Assembly: GCA_016721945.1 (NCBI GenBank)
Contig: JADKHC010000001.1
Coordinates: 124,001-188,000, forward strand
Source: Verrucomicrobiota bacterium
GTDB lineage: Bacteria; Verrucomicrobiota; Verrucomicrobiia; Opitutales; Opitutaceae
Length of the DNA: 64,000 nt
Direction of reading: 5' to 3'
Below the pieces are notes generated by a model that searched no databases, was not told the DNA's origin, and worked only from the letters and a program-made list of their open reading frames with translations. Numbering within the stretch: position 1 is the stretch's first letter; each line of letters starts with the position of its first letter. A program made the position numbers and the translations under genes. This document shows positions 28,999 to 39,000 of the stretch, piece by piece.

Positions 28999-29314
28999 AA
29001 GTTGGGATTCCTCGTTGGCGGCTGGAGCCGATGGGGGAGAGGCTAGGTCGCAGGCAGTCGACCGGGGCGAATCGGGCGGGAATGGTCGGAGGCGGGATAT
29101 GCAAGAGAGCGGCGTCATTCGAAGGCGGGAGTGAGTGGCGGCAGGCGCGTCTGCAGTGCACCTCGGGCGCGGCGTCGATTTGACGCGACGATTGCAGCAG
29201 CCAACCGTCGCTGAGTTCGAGTCTGTCCGGAAGTGCGGCTTGGGCTGTAGCCAGCAAGAGCCAGATAACGGAGAGGGCGAGGGCCAGCCGGTGGATAGGA
29301 TGCAATGTGGTCAT
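28988..29314 (-). pseudogene. Truncated GH2 N-terminus (probable remnant)
   Basis: The 361-bp gap between GH30 and GH1 contains an ATG (29314) followed by a good signal peptide (RLALALSVIWLLLATAQA) and PDRLELSDGWLLQSSRQIDA. This resembles the mature N-terminus of GH2 exo-glucosaminidase/mannosidase-type enzymes. After about residue 45 the similarity stops: the reading frame continues with Arg/Pro/Ser-rich sequence and runs into the GH1 start in another frame. Read as a gene remnant left by deletion inside the hydrolase train. It might still yield a small exported peptide. Confidence 0.35.
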
Positions 29315-29359
29315 GGGCGGCGGAAACGGCGAAGCACTCTGATCGGGCGCGGGAGTATC

Positions 29360-30763
29360 TTAGCGGAGCGTGAACGTGTTCATGGACTGGGCGGGAAGGT
29401 CGAGCCGTACGGGCGTGCCGCTTGCGTCCAGCACTGCGGAGATCGCCCGGTCGGTGTCATTTAAAATGATAAGCACGCGGGAGCCGTCGGGGTTTCGAAA
29501 GGCGACGGCTTTCTGGAAGGGGCCGCTTTGAATCGCGATGCGCTGAGCCCCGGAAAGCACCGTGGCAGAAAAGTGCTTCATCGCGTAGAACTCGTGGTTA
29601 TAGATAACAGTTTCGGTTTTGCGGTCGACGGTGAGCAGGCTGTTCTGCCGCCAGTCCCAGCGGCTGAGACCGGACTCGTCGAGGACCATGTTCCAGAAGA
29701 AGTAGCTGTTGGCGAAATTGGCGGTGTCTTCGATGAGGTGGCCGAAGGTTAGCAGCGCCTGGTCCCAAGCATTGCCGCCGCCGTAGCACTCGGTCTCTGT
29801 CTGGGAGAGTTTCTTGCCGGGGTATTTTTGGTGAGTGGCGAGAAAAGTTTTCTGGCCGCCATATTGGTAGCCGACGCCGACGATGCCCGGCGCGGTTTTA
29901 GGGTCGCCGAGGATGGGATCGACGTAGTCGGCGAGGTTCTCGTTCACAACCGTGCCGAGCCAGACTTCGATGTTAATATCGTCGCGGCGAAGCTGCGGCA
30001 GCAGGTGGTCGCGGAGAAAAAGGTTGAGAGTGCCGGCGTCCCACACGCATTGGGGATAGAGATTGGTATTGAGGGCCATCTCGTTTTGCGGGTGGACGGC
30101 GTAGAGGTTGATTCCCTCGGCGCGCCAGGCTTGGACGAATTTGGAGAAATAGAGCGCGTAGGCAGCGAGCGTCTGTGAATCGCTCTTCATGTTGCCTTGG
30201 CGATAGCGGCCGTTGTTGGTCATCCACGAAGGCGGGCACCACGGCGAAGCCCAGATGCCGAGCTTCGGCTGGTATTTCATCGCGGCCTTGATGAACGGGA
30301 TCAGGCATTCGCGGGTGCGGGCGATGCTGAAATTATTCATCGCGTAGTCGCCGGGAGTTTCGTTGAGCGAATACCAGCCGAGCGAAAAGTCGTTGGCGCC
30401 GATGGGTGCGCGACCGAGGGTGAAATTGGCCCCGTCAGGAGAAAACAGTTCCTTGAGCGCGGCTTCGCGGCGGTCGTCTGGGATGGACGTCAGCGCCTCC
30501 CAACCCAGTTCGTTGAAGCAGCCGCCGAAGCCGTCGATAATTTGAAACGTTTGAGAGGGATCGAGCACTACCCGCTCGCCAGAGACAGGCGTGCCGGGCG
30601 CGGCGGGCTCGATAGTTTTTTCGCGCCAGCGGTCGGTCTCGGTGCTGCAGATCCAACGGATGGAGGACGGGCCGGAAGCGAACGCGACGGGGGCACAAGA
30701 CAACACGCCCACGACCGAAAGGATGAGCAACGAGCTGATGCGGCGGTGGAGCGAGATGGTCAT
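29360..30763 (-). CDS. Secreted GH30 family glycoside hydrolase
   Basis: 467 residues with a signal peptide ending near APVAFA. GH30 landmarks: FQIIDGFGGCFNELGWEAL, FTLGRAPIGANDFSLGWYS, LGIWASPWCPPSWM, acid/base Glu228 in VHPQNEMALN and the nucleophile region QTETEC (Glu323 or Glu325), then the small beta-sandwich that closes the family fold (VLIILNDTDRAIS). Relatives hydrolyse beta-1,6-glucan, glucosylceramide, beta-1,6-galactan, beta-fucosides or glucuronoxylan according to subfamily; the subfamily cannot be set by eye. It lies 36 bp after the GH2 at 30800-33484 and is most likely on the same transcript. Confidence 0.9.
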   Translation of the reverse strand: MTISLHRRISSLLILSVVGVLSCAPVAFASGPSSIRWICSTETDRWREKTIEPAAPGTPVSGERVVLDPSQTFQIIDGFGGCFNELGWEALTSIPDDRREAALKELFSPDGANFTLGRAPIGANDFSLGWYSLNETPGDYAMNNFSIARTRECLIPFIKAAMKYQPKLGIWASPWCPPSWMTNNGRYRQGNMKSDSQTLAAYALYFSKFVQAWRAEGINLYAVHPQNEMALNTNLYPQCVWDAGTLNLFLRDHLLPQLRRDDINIEVWLGTVVNENLADYVDPILGDPKTAPGIVGVGYQYGGQKTFLATHQKYPGKKLSQTETECYGGGNAWDQALLTFGHLIEDTANFANSYFFWNMVLDESGLSRWDWRQNSLLTVDRKTETVIYNHEFYAMKHFSATVLSGAQRIAIQSGPFQKAVAFRNPDGSRVLIILNDTDRAISAVLDASGTPVRLDLPAQSMNTFTLR

Positions 30764-30799
30764 TGGCGGTGTTTATTCGTTAAGTCATCAGGCCTACGT

Positions 30800-33484
30800 T
30801 TAGCGGAGCACCGTGCTCGCGAATGAGATTTCCTGCGCGGCGAGCCCGGCGGACTCGGCCCGCAACACCAGCGTGCCGGGCTGGTTAGCGCGGCTGCGCA
30901 CGATGACGACGGCGCGGCCGTTGAAGACCTTGCGCTCCAGTGCTTGGAACGATTCGAAACTGATCGGGTTGCCGTTGTCGGTGGCGATGATTTCGCCGGG
31001 GCCTTGGAGCGAGAAGCGCACGAGGTTGCTGGCGCGCGGCGCGAGCAATCCGGCCGCATCGGTGATGTCAACGGTCACGTAAACGAGGTCGGCACCGTCG
31101 GCGCGGAAGGTCGCGCGGTCGGGTGTGAGCGCGATTTTCGCCGGTGCGTTGGCGGTGCGCTGCGTGTCTTCGGCCCAACGCTGGCCAGCCTTGTAGGCGA
31201 CGACCTTGAGTTCGCCGGGCTCGTAGCGAACGTCGTCCCAGCGTAGGCGATATTCACTGGTTCCCTTCTTTTTCCGACCGAGCGAACGACCGTTGAGGAA
31301 CAACTCGGCTTCGTCGCCGGAAGTGTAGACATGGACGGGCGTGATCTGGCCTTCGCGCTCCGGCCAAGTCCAGTGCGGCAAAATGTGCGCCATCGGATGA
31401 TCCGGCCGCCAGCGCGACTGGTAGAGGTAATAGCGGTCCTTGGGCAGGCCAGCGAGATCGATGATTCCGAAGTAGGAACTGCGGGACGGCACGGGAATGC
31501 GGCCGAGTTCGGCGAGTTGTTTCGCCATCTTCTCTTTCTTCGCAGGGTCGGAGAAATTCAGGAGATTGGTAGCGTCGCTGTTGTAAGGCGTGGGCTCACC
31601 GAGATAGTCGAAACCGGTCCAGACGAACTCGCCCGCGTAGCCAAGCACCGCGTCAGCGGCACGCCATTCGGCTTCGACCTGGGTGGCCCAGCCTTCGGCG
31701 TAAAGGTCGTACGAACTGACTTGAAAGTTCGCCCGTGCAGCCGGGTCGCTCTTGTCGTCGCTCACTGGGAAAAAATACTCGCCGCGTGAACTGAGCGTCG
31801 ACGCTGTCTCGCTGCCGAAGAGCGGAATGGCGGGATTCTCCGCGCGGAAACGGGCGTAGGTTTCAACGCGGTAGTTGTAGCCGACCGCATCGAGGGCGTG
31901 CTGGACGCCGTTGAAACCCATCTCGCCGCTATTGAGCCCGCCACTGATCGGTCGGGTGCGATCCTCCTCGCGCACGATGCCGACGAGGCGGGTGGCGAGT
32001 TTCCAACTCTCTTGACTGTCGTCGCCCCACTGCTCGATCACCTCGTTGCCGATGCTCCACATGAAGACGCTCGGATGGTTGCGGTCGCGACGCACGAGCG
32101 CACGCAGGTCGGCTTCGTGCCAGTCGGCGAAGAAGCGATGATAGTCGTTGCGGCCTTTGCCCTTCGCCCAGCAGTCGAAGGCCTCGTTGAAGACGAGAAA
32201 ACCGAGGCGGTCGCAAGCATCGAGCAACTCGGGAGCGGGCGGGTTGTGCGAGGTGCGGATGGCATTGCAGCCCATCGCCCGCAACAGCTCGAGCTGGCGT
32301 TCGATCGCGCGGGAGTTGATCGCAGTACCGAGCGCGCCGAGATCATGATGCAGGCAGACACCTTGGATACGGATAACTTCGCCGTTGAGCAGGAGCCCGC
32401 GATCGGCGTCGAACGCGATCGAGCGGATGCCGAACGGTGTCTCAACGCGGTCGATGACTTTGTCGCCGCGTTTGACGGTGCTGACGGCGAGATAACGATT
32501 GGGCGCGGCGACGCTCCAGAGCGCGGGCGACGCGATCTGAAATGTCTGGGTGGTGGACGATTCGCGGCGAGAAGCGGCGCGCAGGCGAACCGGCTGACCG
32601 CTGGCGACGGCAGATTTTCCGCCGGTGCTGTCGATGGCGAAGAGTTCGGTTCCAATGGTGAGATCGACGGCGTCGCCGGTGCCATTCACGGTGTGAACCT
32701 CGACGGATACGAGCGCGGAGGTGGCGCTAACTCGCGGCGTGGTGACAATCGTCCCCCACTGGGCGATGTGAATCGGGCCGGTCTTGGTGAGCCAGACATG
32801 GCGGTAGATTCCGGCGCCCGGGTACCAGCGCGACGACTCGTGCAAGTTGTCGAGACGGATGGCGAGGACGTTGTCCGCGCCGGGCTTCGCGTACGGGGTC
32901 AGATCGAGTTGGAAGGAGGAATAGCCGTAGGCCCAGCCACCGACGAACTGGCCATTGAACCACACCAAGGGACACGACATCGCGCCGTCGATTTCGAGCA
33001 CGAGGCGGCGACCGGTGTCCTCGGCGGGCAGGGAAAAACGCTTACGATACCAGCCGGAGGTGGCAAACGGTAGCTTGCCGGTGTCGCCGGGCAGATCTTG
33101 GCGGAAGGGGCCTTCAATTCCCCAGTCGTGCGGGAGGTCGAGCGAGCGCCACGCGCTGTCGTCAAAGCCCGGCTGCACGCAGGCGATATCGCTGCCAAGA
33201 TTGCCCGAGGGCTGGGCAGGTTTTGCAGTGCCGATGCCTAGTAACGGCGCGCTACTGGGGAGCAGCCAAGCACGCACGGAGGAGTAGTCGAGCTGCGGTG
33301 ACATCCATTGCGGGTCGCCGTTGAGAAAGCGCCAACCGGCGTCGAGCGACAACCGTTCGCGCGGAGCGGCGGGTTCGCCAGCGCGGACGCAGATTGCGGC
33401 CGGGGCTAGAGTGAGAAGCACGAACAAGAGGAGGCGATAGCTTGAGAGTTTCTGGACGGAAGATTTCTGGGAGAACAGGTGCAT
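30800..33484 (-). CDS. Secreted GH2 beta-galactosidase
   Basis: 894 residues with a signal peptide (LLLFVLLTLAPAAICVRA). GH2 domains in order: sugar-binding (LSLDAGWRFLNGDPQWMSPQ, LPHDWGIEGPF), Ig-like, TIM barrel with NAIRTSHNPPAPELLDACDR, acid/base Glu in FMWSIGNEVIEQ and nucleophile Glu in PLFGSETASTLSSRG, then DUF4982-like (EAELFLNGRSLGRKKKG) and a final Ig-like domain. The SETAS nucleophile motif is the canonical one and best fits beta-galactosidase. It lies 30 bp after the GH29 gene. It is the third and most divergent of the GH2 paralogues here. Confidence 0.93.
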   Translation of the reverse strand: MHLFSQKSSVQKLSSYRLLLFVLLTLAPAAICVRAGEPAAPRERLSLDAGWRFLNGDPQWMSPQLDYSSVRAWLLPSSAPLLGIGTAKPAQPSGNLGSDIACVQPGFDDSAWRSLDLPHDWGIEGPFRQDLPGDTGKLPFATSGWYRKRFSLPAEDTGRRLVLEIDGAMSCPLVWFNGQFVGGWAYGYSSFQLDLTPYAKPGADNVLAIRLDNLHESSRWYPGAGIYRHVWLTKTGPIHIAQWGTIVTTPRVSATSALVSVEVHTVNGTGDAVDLTIGTELFAIDSTGGKSAVASGQPVRLRAASRRESSTTQTFQIASPALWSVAAPNRYLAVSTVKRGDKVIDRVETPFGIRSIAFDADRGLLLNGEVIRIQGVCLHHDLGALGTAINSRAIERQLELLRAMGCNAIRTSHNPPAPELLDACDRLGFLVFNEAFDCWAKGKGRNDYHRFFADWHEADLRALVRRDRNHPSVFMWSIGNEVIEQWGDDSQESWKLATRLVGIVREEDRTRPISGGLNSGEMGFNGVQHALDAVGYNYRVETYARFRAENPAIPLFGSETASTLSSRGEYFFPVSDDKSDPAARANFQVSSYDLYAEGWATQVEAEWRAADAVLGYAGEFVWTGFDYLGEPTPYNSDATNLLNFSDPAKKEKMAKQLAELGRIPVPSRSSYFGIIDLAGLPKDRYYLYQSRWRPDHPMAHILPHWTWPEREGQITPVHVYTSGDEAELFLNGRSLGRKKKGTSEYRLRWDDVRYEPGELKVVAYKAGQRWAEDTQRTANAPAKIALTPDRATFRADGADLVYVTVDITDAAGLLAPRASNLVRFSLQGPGEIIATDNGNPISFESFQALERKVFNGRAVVIVRSRANQPGTLVLRAESAGLAAQEISFASTVLR

Positions 33485-33514
33485 ATCATGTGGTTCGGCT
33501 GAGCAGCCGACGGG

Positions 33515-35875
33515 TTATCGAGACGCGGATACCGGCGGTGCGGGCAAGACGGTGAGTTCAGCCGCGCCGACCCAGCCGCTATCGTCTACGTCGTGGTGCG
33601 CGGTGAAACGGAAGAACCGAGTTTCGACGGGGGCGAAGGTGATTTCCTGGAGCATGGGATTATTGCGAATGTTGCCGAATACGCCCGACTCCACGTTCGT
33701 CGTCCAGTGCGTGCCATCGAGACTGGTCTCGAACTTGTAGCGATCGACAACACCAACAAAAACCCAGTCTTGGCGTGGCAGGTAAGCGAAGCCGCCAATC
33801 CGGCGCACGCTGCCCATGTCGATCGTGAGACTCGGACGTGCTACATCACCCTTGGTCGCGCGTTCGCGCCAGAGCGTCGAGTCATCAGCATCGATTGCGT
33901 TGGTATCGGGAAATTCGGGCGATGGGATGACCGCATTCTTTGCACGAACCACTTGCCATCCCCTCGGCGCGAGACCGACGATGGTTTTGCTCGCGACCAA
34001 GCCGAGCCCCCCCTCGCGGGTCAGAATCGCGGCCTGCACAGTGCCCCCTTCAGGCAGGGAAATCGGCGCACGGTAAACCGGCGAGTTGGCCGTAGGCTCT
34101 GAGCCGTCGACCGTGTAGACGATAGGAAGTTGGTGGGGATGACTGAGCGTAACGAAACCATCGCGGCTGCGATCCGAAACGACTGGTTCCTTGGGCAGGG
34201 ATTGTTTGAACAAGCCGACTTCCGCCAGCGTCGGTGCGAAACGCGAACCCGTTATCCGGATTCGCACTTTATTCGTCGTGACCGGGAGCGAGAGGCGAAC
34301 GAGGCGCTTGTGGCCGACGGTTGTCTGTTCTTCGACGGCGGTCGGCGCGGTCCATGACGAACCGTTCCAGGTTTCGATGACGAACGACTCGATGCGTTGA
34401 CCGCGCTGGGCGACCGCTTCCTGAAGCGAGACAACGTCAAACGTAACAGCGTCGGGCAGTGTGAGCGTGAAGGTGCCGATGATCTGGCCGGGCGCGGCTT
34501 CCCACCACGTGTCGAGGTTGCCATCGTGCGCCAGCGCGGGACTTTGAGCTGAAACGGAAGTATCAGCCGTGAACGTTGCGCCAGCGGCGAGGTCACGCGC
34601 AAACGTGTCGTTGATCACCTCGGACATGCGGCGCAACGACGCGAGCTGATTGTCGGGAATGAGGCCACGTGTATCTGGCGCTAAGTTCAGCAGCATGACG
34701 CCGTTGCGTCCAACCGAACGGTAGTAGTAATCGACTAGTTCGGCAGGGCTCTTGGCGCGTTTGTCGGCGGACCAAAACCAGCCGTTGATGATCGAGGTGT
34801 TCACTTCGGCGGGATACCACCAAAGATGGGAACCGGGCTTGAGTTTCGCGCGGCTGCCGAGGTCTTGATCCTGCTTGTCGGGCCAAGTGTGCTTTTCGGG
34901 CGATTCCTGCAGTGGGATGACGCTCCATTCGGTGGTGCGTCCGTAGCCGCCTTCGTTGCCCACCCAGCGAACATCGGGACCCTTGACGGAGATCACTGCG
35001 CCGGGTTGTAGGCGGCGGATCAGATCGTACCACGCGGTGTAGTCGTAGGTTTGCGCAACACTCGGGTCCGGATTTGCACCATCGAACCACGCGACAGAGA
35101 TAGGACCGTATTCAGTCAGTACCTCATAGAGCTGGTTCAGGAAGTAGCGGTTGTAGTCGTCTACTTCGTAGCTGAAGGTCGGAAAGCCTGGCGTTGGCGC
35201 GCGGCCCTGGCTCGGATCTTTCATAAAATTAGCGGGAGCGGTCGGTATGGCAGAGCGAACCTTCGGACTGCCGTTGCCGTAGTAGCCCGCGGGGTTCTTG
35301 GGATTCGTTCGCAACTGAAATAGATCGGCCGGCGAGAGATAGATCCCCAGCTTAATGCCGTGAGCGCGGGCGGCCTCGGCCACCTCGCGAACCATGTCGC
35401 CCTTGCCGCCGCGCCACGGACTTGAGGCGACAGAGTGCTGGGTGTAGCGGGACGGCCAGAAGCAAAGCCCATCGTGGTGCTTGGCCACGAGGATCAGAAG
35501 GTTGCCGCCTGCAGCCTTCATGGCACCAACCCATTGGTTAGAGTCGAGCTCCGTGGGATTGAAGATTGCAGGATCCTCGCGCCCTGTCCCCCACTCCACA
35601 CCGTTGAAAGCGTTCGGGCCGAAGTGCAGGAAGAAGGTTCGCTCGTGCCTCATCCAGGCGATCTGGTTGGCACGAGGCAGCACCTTCGCCGCTTTTTCGG
35701 CAATGACCGCATCGGAATCGCCGGGGGCGATGACCTGTACCGTCGCGTAGTCAACCAGAGCACGTTCGGAGGCAGCCGTGCTCGCAAGCATCGGCCAATT
35801 TGCGAGCGACAAAACACCAAGCATGAGCCCAGCCTTTGCCTGGCTATTTATATAGAAAATTCGTGCGATCTTCAT
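33515..35875 (-). CDS. Secreted multimodular GH29 alpha-L-fucosidase
   Basis: 786 residues and the first gene of the hydrolase train. Signal peptide is about 1-32. The GH29 barrel carries FFLHFGPNAFNGVEWGTG, LILVAKHHDGLCFWPSRYT and nucleophile Asp265 in VAWFDGANP. Three accessory modules follow: a discoidin/F5-8C-like beta-sandwich (about 460-590), a chitobiase-C-like module (VYTVDGSEPTANSPVYRAP) and a second discoidin-like module (about 650-780). The family cleaves alpha-L-fucose from oligosaccharides such as fucosylated xyloglucan; the two discoidin-like modules suggest binding to galactose-rich glycans (inference). A palindrome lies 40-82 bp upstream of the ATG. Confidence 0.92.
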   Translation of the reverse strand: MKIARIFYINSQAKAGLMLGVLSLANWPMLASTAASERALVDYATVQVIAPGDSDAVIAEKAAKVLPRANQIAWMRHERTFFLHFGPNAFNGVEWGTGREDPAIFNPTELDSNQWVGAMKAAGGNLLILVAKHHDGLCFWPSRYTQHSVASSPWRGGKGDMVREVAEAARAHGIKLGIYLSPADLFQLRTNPKNPAGYYGNGSPKVRSAIPTAPANFMKDPSQGRAPTPGFPTFSYEVDDYNRYFLNQLYEVLTEYGPISVAWFDGANPDPSVAQTYDYTAWYDLIRRLQPGAVISVKGPDVRWVGNEGGYGRTTEWSVIPLQESPEKHTWPDKQDQDLGSRAKLKPGSHLWWYPAEVNTSIINGWFWSADKRAKSPAELVDYYYRSVGRNGVMLLNLAPDTRGLIPDNQLASLRRMSEVINDTFARDLAAGATFTADTSVSAQSPALAHDGNLDTWWEAAPGQIIGTFTLTLPDAVTFDVVSLQEAVAQRGQRIESFVIETWNGSSWTAPTAVEEQTTVGHKRLVRLSLPVTTNKVRIRITGSRFAPTLAEVGLFKQSLPKEPVVSDRSRDGFVTLSHPHQLPIVYTVDGSEPTANSPVYRAPISLPEGGTVQAAILTREGGLGLVASKTIVGLAPRGWQVVRAKNAVIPSPEFPDTNAIDADDSTLWRERATKGDVARPSLTIDMGSVRRIGGFAYLPRQDWVFVGVVDRYKFETSLDGTHWTTNVESGVFGNIRNNPMLQEITFAPVETRFFRFTAHHDVDDSGWVGAAELTVLPAPPVSASR

Positions 35876-35914
35876 ATCTGAATTAAAACGATATATGTTC
35901 CGATAATATCAATC

Positions 35915-35957
35915 TGCATGTAAACGGAAAATGCATGTAACATATATTACATGCATT
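35915..35957. promoter_or_regulatory. Candidate operator upstream of the hydrolase train
   Basis: AATGCATGTAA (35930-35940) and TTACATGCATT (35947-35957) form an 11-bp perfect inverted repeat around CATATA. A third half-site TGCATGTAA stands at 35915-35923, in the same orientation and 17 bp from the left arm. The cluster lies 40-82 bp before the GH29 start codon, a usual place for a repressor or activator site. No other full copy was noticed in front of the other hydrolase genes. Confidence 0.5.
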
Positions 35958-35989
35958 CCAAAACCACCTACCTTATCCAGTAATTATAG

Positions 35990-36018
35990 TGAGCGGGCCA
36001 CGGAGCGTGACCCGCTCA
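35990..36018 (-). terminator. Hairpin after the second TonB receptor gene
   Basis: TGAGCGGG and CCCGCTCA with CACG/CGTG inside form a 13-bp stem with one mismatch and a 3-nt loop, 61 bp after the receptor stop. On the minus strand it is followed by an AT-rich but not U-only tail. It probably separates receptor from hydrolase transcription. Confidence 0.5.
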
Positions 36019-36078
36019 ACCTAACGAACTAACTGGCCCCTATAGCCAGAAATGATCCAGAAATTCACGTAACGGGCA

Positions 36079-39000
36079 TCAGAACATGAATTTCATGCTC
36101 AAATCATAGGTTTGACCCTGCTTGATTCGGCTTTGAGCAACGGTCCCATCGGGCTCAAGAGATACGGGAACCAGGCCTGCGTGTTCTTTTATGTTCCTGA
36201 TATTTAGCTGAATCGCCCATGTGATCGTCGTGGTCAGCTTATGTTCATAGCCAAACCAAATATCGACATGCTCCTCGGTCGGGCCGTATAGAGGCTGATT
36301 CACATCTGCGATCCATGCGCTCTCGCCGTAGACCGTGGCAAGATGGGTGCCATACCCGAGGATGGCCTTGTCTTCCCAGCGGTACGCAGCACCAATTTTG
36401 AAACCCTTCGCGATTCCACGATCAAACTTGTAATTCGTAACAATATTGAATTTCCACTTTTTTACTTCGGGCTGGTCGGAACCGGTAAGCGCGACCTGCG
36501 TGAGATAAGGCGCCCATAGGTTCTGCATAAAGTTCTGTTTCTGCGCACCGTAGTCAGTATAACCACCCCAGTTGGCTACTTTGCCAATAGGGCTATCGAT
36601 CCAGAGCTTAGCCATATTGTTCAGATAGTTCGAAGCCGCGGCTCCAAGCGAGGTCTGGTAAGCATTCGTCTTGGATCCAGTGATCTTCACATCCCAGTTT
36701 TTCAGCGGCCTGACCGTCGCTTCCAATTCATAGCCCTCCGAGGCAAGATTCTGATCGATGATCGGAGTTTGACCGTGAATAGAGTGTTCAGCCTTACCAT
36801 TCCAAGGCCAAGGAATACTGTTGTCCTTAAGGACATGGAGCCAGTCGCCATTCTTAACGGCCGTCATGTCAACATTACTGCCATACTGATCCCAATATGA
36901 TTGGGGGAACATCGCGGCAAAGTCCGTTTTCAGCGATGTCGCAATCTGCTGCGCTACATCGGGGTGATCAACCGCCCATTGCCATAGCCATTTGGCGTCA
37001 GCCAAATCCTTGGGAACATTGTCGACACCGTATTCCTGAACAGCAAGAGCGCTCGCAGCCATGGTGACAGTCCAAACAGGAAGCGAATCGATCATCCAAC
37101 CATTGGTACCCAGCGGCTGCCCGTATGATGCCTGGGCATTGCTGTTCTCGGTCTTGAATTTGGTTAACCGTAGGCTCAGACGATTATGAAACGCGTCGAC
37201 CTGCACTGCGTATTCATTTGTCTTTCCAGTTTCATTTGGAAGCTGCGAGCCATCGATACCATAACGTACCTTCGGGGTCTCGTTGGCACCATGGAAGTAG
37301 TAGAGAGACACATCCGTGCCCTCCGGGAGGCGATCCTTGATCGACTTCGGCAAATGCACTGCCACACCATAACTCTTCGACGTAGTAGTAGACTTGATCC
37401 CCGAATCCGTAAGTTTGTAATCTATTGAGTAAATGCCGGTCGTGGAATCCAGTGGTGCAGTGTTACCACGCTGCCGCGTCGTATCCTTGCGCCAGCCAAA
37501 CGATGGTATGATCGTATCGTCCCAGATATGCCCCTGATAGAGGATGGCTTTAGACGTAATCCTTTGCTCCCGCTTGGAACCACCCGTGTATCCATTTTCC
37601 GTCGAGCTACGCACGTTGGTGGGCAGGCCATAATAGCCTATATAATTTGCTGGGTTGTCGGCCTGAGTCAGCGCCTTTGGGGTGCCATTTGGCAGAGTGA
37701 TATTCCACACAGCGGCAGGGTCGACCGACGTCCCAGCCTTCCACGATTTGACGTACGAGGTCAACGGATACGTTGTCGGATTAATAGAAGTGGTCAACCC
37801 ACTCAAGAAGGCGCCAGACCCGCTTGTCCCCAGCATTGAGGGGCCCATGTATGCGAGCCAATTAATTCCATTATCGGAAAGCTTTGAGCCACCGCCGTAA
37901 GAAAGCGCCCAAGTAGGATCAACTCCGTACATTTTATACGCGCGGCTCTCTTCAGCTTTCGTGTAGCTACCGCCGAGACCAGTGATCTCATGGCGGCCCA
38001 GTATCTTCGCCCAAGTGCTGCTCGGCGCGAGATCTTTGAAGTCCAGATTCGTCGCTGCTGTCAGCTGATAGCTGTCGCGCGTAGAATAATTGGATTTGCC
38101 ACTACCATAGTCGCCAAATACGACCGGCCTGCCAACATTGGGATTGGTCTGGGCTTCGGGAAGCCACGATGGATAGGTCAACAGGTAGCTATCCAGATCA
38201 AGTAGGATAGCCGGTGTGCGAGAATTCAGCAGACCTTCCTGGCCATCGTCGTACTCCTGATGATCAACAACCGCTTGGATCACCAGCTTTTCATTAAACA
38301 GACTCTCTACAAGACTCACATTATATGCATTCCACCGCTTCCATTCACGCTTGTTTGGCCCGTCAATGAGATTGTTTACGTAGTCAAAAACTGTCCGGTC
38401 AGAAAGGGTCTTATCCTGGTAGTTAACCGTGCCTTTATATGCTCCCTTGAACTCCCCATCATCTACACCGTTAGCTTGAATATAGGCATAGTTCGACGCT
38501 TTAGCGAACTGTTGATATCCCATTGTATGTACATGGTAGATATTGCTGCTCACATCGCCTGAACCATAGCTCGCTGAAGTGGGAGCGGTCCAACCAGACT
38601 GTCCCGCCTTAAGGAGTGCCCCCGTTTTGGCATCCCAAAAATACTGAGCCCCACTACCCCATTGATATTGATTCGCGATGGAGCCATTGGACGTCCAGTA
38701 GCTTGCGGTCGGATCGCCACCAGAATCATTAAATTTATATGTCCACGGATTATAACCTGTCGCGCTTGCCCGCGGATCATTGAGGTATCCTGTGACATAG
38801 TCTACAGGAGGAAGGGTACGCGGTTCGTTGGAGTTCGCGCGGCCACTTTCGAAGTTCGCCTGAATCTTCAAGCGGCTCGACTCAGTGGCAAATATCTTGG
38901 GGTCAAAACGCACCGCACCATACACTCGCTTGCTATGGTTAAACGCAGGCTTTTGCCGGAACTGCGTATCATCGTTCACCATATCTAGCCTTACGGCTAA

